Shown piece by piece: positions 6,378 to 8,623 of a stretch of DNA of 8,623 nucleotides (within the stretch, counting starts at the first letter, position 1; each line of letters starts with the position of its first letter). The notes beneath the pieces were generated by a model, which had not been told where the DNA came from, searched no databases, and was given only the letters and a program-made list of their open reading frames with translations. The stretch is from CAZEAP01 sp964510315. GTDB taxonomy: Bacteria > Planctomycetota > Brocadiia > SM23-32. The DNA is taken from NCBI GenBank assembly GCA_964510315.1, contig CAZEAP010000053.1:1-8623 (forward strand), in the 5' to 3' direction. The translations under genes were made by a program, and so were the position numbers.

Positions 6378-7289
6378 TCAGCCGACACAGAGGACGAAGA
6401 ACAAGAAGGCCATCAGGGCGGTGGCGAAGCGGGTGGTGCGGACGTCGATGTCGGGGACGCGCCGGCCCCTGAACACCTGCCGAAGAGTACCCGTCAGCAG
6501 CAGCAGGAACACCGGGGAGAGGGCCAGCAGAGGATAGGACATGTCCCACAGCCCGAACGCCGTTATCCCGGCCGTCTGGCCGAGCACCAGGGACAGGTAA
6601 AGGACGCGCTGCCCGCGCTTGCCGAGGCTCTGGGCCAACGTCGCAACCTCCGCAGCGCGGTCCTCCGCGTAATCCCGCAGGTTGTTGCCGGCCAGCACGG
6701 AAGCCGTGACCATCCCCACCGGCACGGACAGCAGCCACACGGCCAGGCGGGGCAGCGAACCGGTCTGCGCGTAGGCGGCGCCCCCCACGATCAGCGGCCC
6801 GAAGACCACCACCATGACCACCTCCCCCAGGGCCCGCGCCTTCAGCCTGAAGGGCGGTCCCGTGTAGGCGTAGAGCGCAAAGACGGCCGGCCCGATGAAC
6901 CACAACAGCACAGGGCCCCTCCGCCAGACCAGGTATGCCGCCGCGCAGGCCGCCAGGCCCAGACAGACCAGGGCTGCGTTGAGTATCCCGCGTGGACTGA
7001 CCGCGCCGTGGACCAGCAGCCGGCCGGGCCGGCCTTCGTCCTCCTCGGCGCGGCTGTCGGTGCCGGACAGGTAATCGAAATAGTCGTTGAGCAGGTTACC
7101 CGCCGAGTGCAGCAGGAGGACGGCGAGGTTGGCCGCGAGCAGCAGCCCCCAGTGCCACTCCGAGGGCGGCAGAACGGCCGCCGTCCCCACCCAGACCGGC
7201 AGAATCGAGAGGGGAAAGGCAAAGGCCCTCAGCGCCCTGACCCATCGCCAGGGGTCGCGCCGCACGATCGCCTGCTTTTCCGCCTGCAT
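6378..7289 (-). CDS. menA: UbiA-family prenyltransferase, probably MenA
   Basis: A 303-residue integral membrane prenyltransferase. It attaches a polyprenyl tail to an aromatic ring, most likely 1,4-dihydroxy-2-naphthoate in menaquinone synthesis. The two Mg2+-diphosphate motifs are NDYFDYLSGTD at 68-78 and NNLRDYAED at 202-210. YTGPPFRLKARALGE at 142-156 is the typical loop between them. About nine hydrophobic helices are visible, roughly 22-40, 46-64, 104-121, 127-143, 157-175, 182-200, 228-248, 252-268 and 287-302. The second motif followed by TLAQSLGKR is more MenA-like than UbiA-like. The ring substrate could instead belong to the futalosine route or another quinone. ATG 7289 has GAGGGG 8 nt upstream and follows the polyprenyl synthase stop by 3 bp, so the two form an operon and are probably coupled. 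Confidence 0.85.
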   Translation of the reverse strand: MQAEKQAIVRRDPWRWVRALRAFAFPLSILPVWVGTAAVLPPSEWHWGLLLAANLAVLLLHSAGNLLNDYFDYLSGTDSRAEEDEGRPGRLLVHGAVSPRGILNAALVCLGLAACAAAYLVWRRGPVLLWFIGPAVFALYAYTGPPFRLKARALGEVVMVVVFGPLIVGGAAYAQTGSLPRLAVWLLSVPVGMVTASVLAGNNLRDYAEDRAAEVATLAQSLGKRGQRVLYLSLVLGQTAGITAFGLWDMSYPLLALSPVFLLLLTGTLRQVFRGRRVPDIDVRTTRFATALMAFLFFVLCVG

Positions 7290-7292
7290 CGG

Positions 7293-8198
7293 CTATCCCC
7301 TCGGAGTGGGCTCCGGCGTCGGCACCCGCAGCCCGGGCAGGCAGCGGTCGAAGACCGGCTGGAGGTCCAGCAGCAGAAAATCCGCCAGCGACCGTCGCGC
7401 CCCCTCCCACGGAGCCAGCTCCGCGAGCGCGGAGGCGCATAGGGCGCGGATTCGCCGAGCGGCCGCCTCTTCTCCCCCGTCCGGACAATTCAGGAGAGTG
7501 GGCGCGCCCCGCTCCGCGTCGGTGCCCAGGGTCTTCCCGGCGTCCTCTTCGCTGCCGACCACGTCCAGCAGGTCGTCGGCGAGCTGATAGGCGGTGCCCA
7601 CCAGGTAACCGGCCTCCCCCTGCGCGCGCCCGCGGGGGGAATCGTCCCCCGTGCAGACCCAGGCGGAGAAGGCAAAGAGCGGCCCGGTTTTCCCCCGCGC
7701 CAGCTCGACACAGACAGATTCATCAACCGGACCGCCCCGCAGCGCGAATTCCTGTTGCGCCTCCGCGGCCGCCACCTCCAGGAGCTTCTCGGCGAAGGCG
7801 CCGGTGCGGGCCGAGCCGCTCCGCGCAACAAGCTCGAAGGCGGCGGCCAGCAGCAGGTCGCCGATGAGGACCGCACCGATGGTGCCGACCGCCTTCCACA
7901 GGGCGGGACACCCCCGCCGCATCAGGGCGTTGTCGATGACGTCGTCGTGGCAGAGGCTCGCGGTGTGCACCATCTCGACGGCGGCACATCCTCGACGCAC
8001 GGCCGAAGGGTCGACCGAGGGGAACGCAGAGGCCAAACGGGCGCCGAGGCGGGTGCGGAGCATCTTGCCGGGCAGCAGTTGGTCGGTGACCCGTGGTCCG
8101 GCCCCCGGTAGGCCGAGGGTCAGGATGCGCCGTTCAACCAGGTCCCGCACTTCCTGCACAAGGTCCTCGGGTCGCCTCTTCAACCCCATCACCCCCAT
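7293..8198 (-). CDS. Polyprenyl (trans-isoprenyl) diphosphate synthase
   Basis: About 301 residues from the chosen start; an all-helical prenyl synthase that extends allylic diphosphates with isopentenyl diphosphate in the cytosol. The first aspartate-rich motif is CHDDVID with Asp85, Asp86 and Asp89; the second is QLADDLLD with Asp208, Asp209 and Asp212. GKMLRTRL (44-51) and Lys170-Thr171 bind diphosphate, and GKTLGTDAERGAPTL (221-235) follows the second motif. Directly upstream of the prenyltransferase, it likely makes the long tail of the respiratory quinone; chain length cannot be read. The start is uncertain: ATG 8198 and ATG 8189 are both possible and neither has a clean ribosome site. 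ATG 8258 and TTG 8291 also extend the frame, but they overlap the predicted promoter and add unconserved residues. Confidence 0.87.
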   Translation of the reverse strand: MGVMGLKRRPEDLVQEVRDLVERRILTLGLPGAGPRVTDQLLPGKMLRTRLGARLASAFPSVDPSAVRRGCAAVEMVHTASLCHDDVIDNALMRRGCPALWKAVGTIGAVLIGDLLLAAAFELVARSGSARTGAFAEKLLEVAAAEAQQEFALRGGPVDESVCVELARGKTGPLFAFSAWVCTGDDSPRGRAQGEAGYLVGTAYQLADDLLDVVGSEEDAGKTLGTDAERGAPTLLNCPDGGEEAAARRIRALCASALAELAPWEGARRSLADFLLLDLQPVFDRCLPGLRVPTPEPTPRG

Positions 8199-8262
8199 AT
8201 AAACGGCAAAGCCCGGCCACGCCGTGCGCTTCTCCCCGGGCGCCCGGCTGTTCCCCATATTT

Positions 8263-8291
8263 ACGGTAGCCGTTGGGCCGGCTCTCGTCAA
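8263..8291 (-). promoter_or_regulatory. Predicted promoter of the polyprenyl synthase-menA operon
   Basis: On the minus strand, TTGACG (8291-8286, 5 of 6), a 17-bp spacer and TACCGT (8268-8263, only 3 of 6). The start would be near 8256, leaving about 58 nt before ATG 8198. Two similar elements, CCGTAAATATGGGG and CCGTTTATATGGGG, follow about 60 bp apart (ending near 8253 and 8193). The weak -10 keeps confidence low. Confidence 0.35.
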
Positions 8292-8330
8292 GCTTCATTG
8301 TCCGCCGGCGGCACAGGGCTTTGGCTACGT

Positions 8331-8576
8331 CCCCCGCCTTCGCATTTCCGAAGCGGGGGCCATGAAACAGGTTCGCTCCAGCCCGCCGTATGGCGGGTAT
8401 GTATTTAGCGCGGAAGCCTTATGATCCAGACAGGTTTGCGGCGCAATCGGCCGTTCGCATGCCTGAATTCCCCTGTGGCGGGGACTCTGGGCTCTGTAAG
8501 AGCCCGACATACCAGCCCGGGGCGCAGCCCTGGGAAAACGGGCCGGCAAAAGACCAACGCGCCCTGAGGGGGCGCG
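8331..8576. repeat. Cluster of stem-loops (REP-like extragenic palindromes)
   Basis: About 250 bp without a convincing gene, carrying six hairpins. They are: CCCCCGC-c-TTCG with CGAAGCGGGGG (8331-8359, 11 bp with one bulge); CCCGCC-gtat-GGCGGG (8382-8397); TCCCC with GGGGA (8469-8484); TGGGCTC-tgtaa-GAGCCCG (8488-8506); CCCGGGG-cgcag-CCCTGGG (8516-8534); and CGCGCCC-tgagg-GGGCGCG (8558-8576). The last three share a 7-bp stem and 5-nt loop, with at most one G-T pair each. None is followed by a T-run on either strand, so these are not simple terminators. Such clusters are known as REP elements, often near Y1 (RAYT) transposases; no such gene is confirmed here. Confidence 0.5.
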
Positions 8577-8588
8577 GTCGGGTCACAG

Positions 8589-8623
8589 ATGCAGATGATG
8601 CCGAGCGAGTTCGATACGCGATC
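8589..8623 (+). CDS. Possible start of a gene cut by the window edge
   Basis: An open frame begins at ATG 8589 (with further in-frame ATGs at 8595 and 8598) and encodes MQMMPSEFDTR before the window ends. It follows the stem-loop cluster. There is no clear ribosome site, since only cAGATGCAGA precedes the later ATGs. By position it could be a transposase of the REP-associated type, but eleven residues cannot show that. Confidence 0.15.
   Translation, partial: MQMMPSEFDTR

Noticed and set aside
6045..7442. 465-codon plus-strand frame across DoxX, menA and polyprenyl synthase
   Set aside because: It is out of frame with DoxX and antisense to the prenyltransferase; the Q-, R- and H-rich translation has no recognisable motif.
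8199..8291. Longer polyprenyl synthase starting at TTG 8291 or ATG 8258
   Set aside because: The extension overlaps the predicted promoter, lacks ribosome sites and adds sequence not expected before the first conserved helix.
8331..8359. Rho-independent terminator
   Set aside because: The stem is strong, but no T-run follows on either strand and no gene end is adjacent.
1..8623. CRISPR array, tRNA, rRNA or toxin-antitoxin system
   Set aside because: No regularly spaced direct repeats, no tRNA-like cloverleaf and no small paired genes of those types were recognised on either strand.

Overview
The window is 8.6 kb of GC-rich bacterial DNA holding eight intact protein genes. No rRNA, tRNA, CRISPR array or complete mobile element is visible. 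The genes look like core and catabolic metabolism of a respiring, quinone-using bacterium. The phylum cannot be fixed from this sequence. The GC content, a decayed tectonin-repeat gene and dense extragenic palindromes would suit an environmental lineage such as Planctomycetota, Gemmatimonadota or a related uncultivated group, but that is a guess.

Left end (1-279): remains of a tectonin (beta-propeller) repeat gene on the minus strand, broken by three in-frame TAG codons and abutting the next gene. Sugar-acid block (280-4448): a KDPG/KDPGal aldolase (minus), a DgoD-type D-galactonate dehydratase (plus), a PfkB-family 2-keto-3-deoxy-sugar-acid kinase (minus) and a zinc-dependent medium-chain dehydrogenase (minus). 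Dehydratase, kinase and aldolase together would take a hexonate through a 2-keto-3-deoxy acid and its 6-phosphate to pyruvate and glyceraldehyde 3-phosphate. Two residue-level observations favour the galacto branch: the dehydratase carries the DgoD catalytic set, and the aldolase lacks the Thr that marks KDPG-specific enzymes. The dehydrogenase may feed the route, but its substrate is unknown. The 229-bp gap between aldolase and dehydratase contains a good sigma70-type promoter overlaid by three tight inverted repeats, so it is probably the control point.

Respiratory block (4695-8198): a type II NADH:quinone oxidoreductase (plus) overlaps a DoxX-family membrane protein (plus). These converge on a minus-strand pair made of a polyprenyl diphosphate synthase and a UbiA/MenA prenyltransferase. 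The block therefore combines synthesis and attachment of the quinone tail with an enzyme that reduces the quinone.

Right end (8199-8623): a gene-free stretch with a likely promoter for the quinone pair, followed by about 250 bp packed with short stem-loops, several of 7-bp stem and 5-nt loop. It resembles REP-type extragenic palindromes and runs up to a possible reading frame cut by the window edge. Nothing here is clearly a new system. The most unusual items are the stem-loop cluster, the amber-interrupted tectonin remnant, the CxxC in the NADH dehydrogenase and the operator-like palindromes upstream of dgoD.
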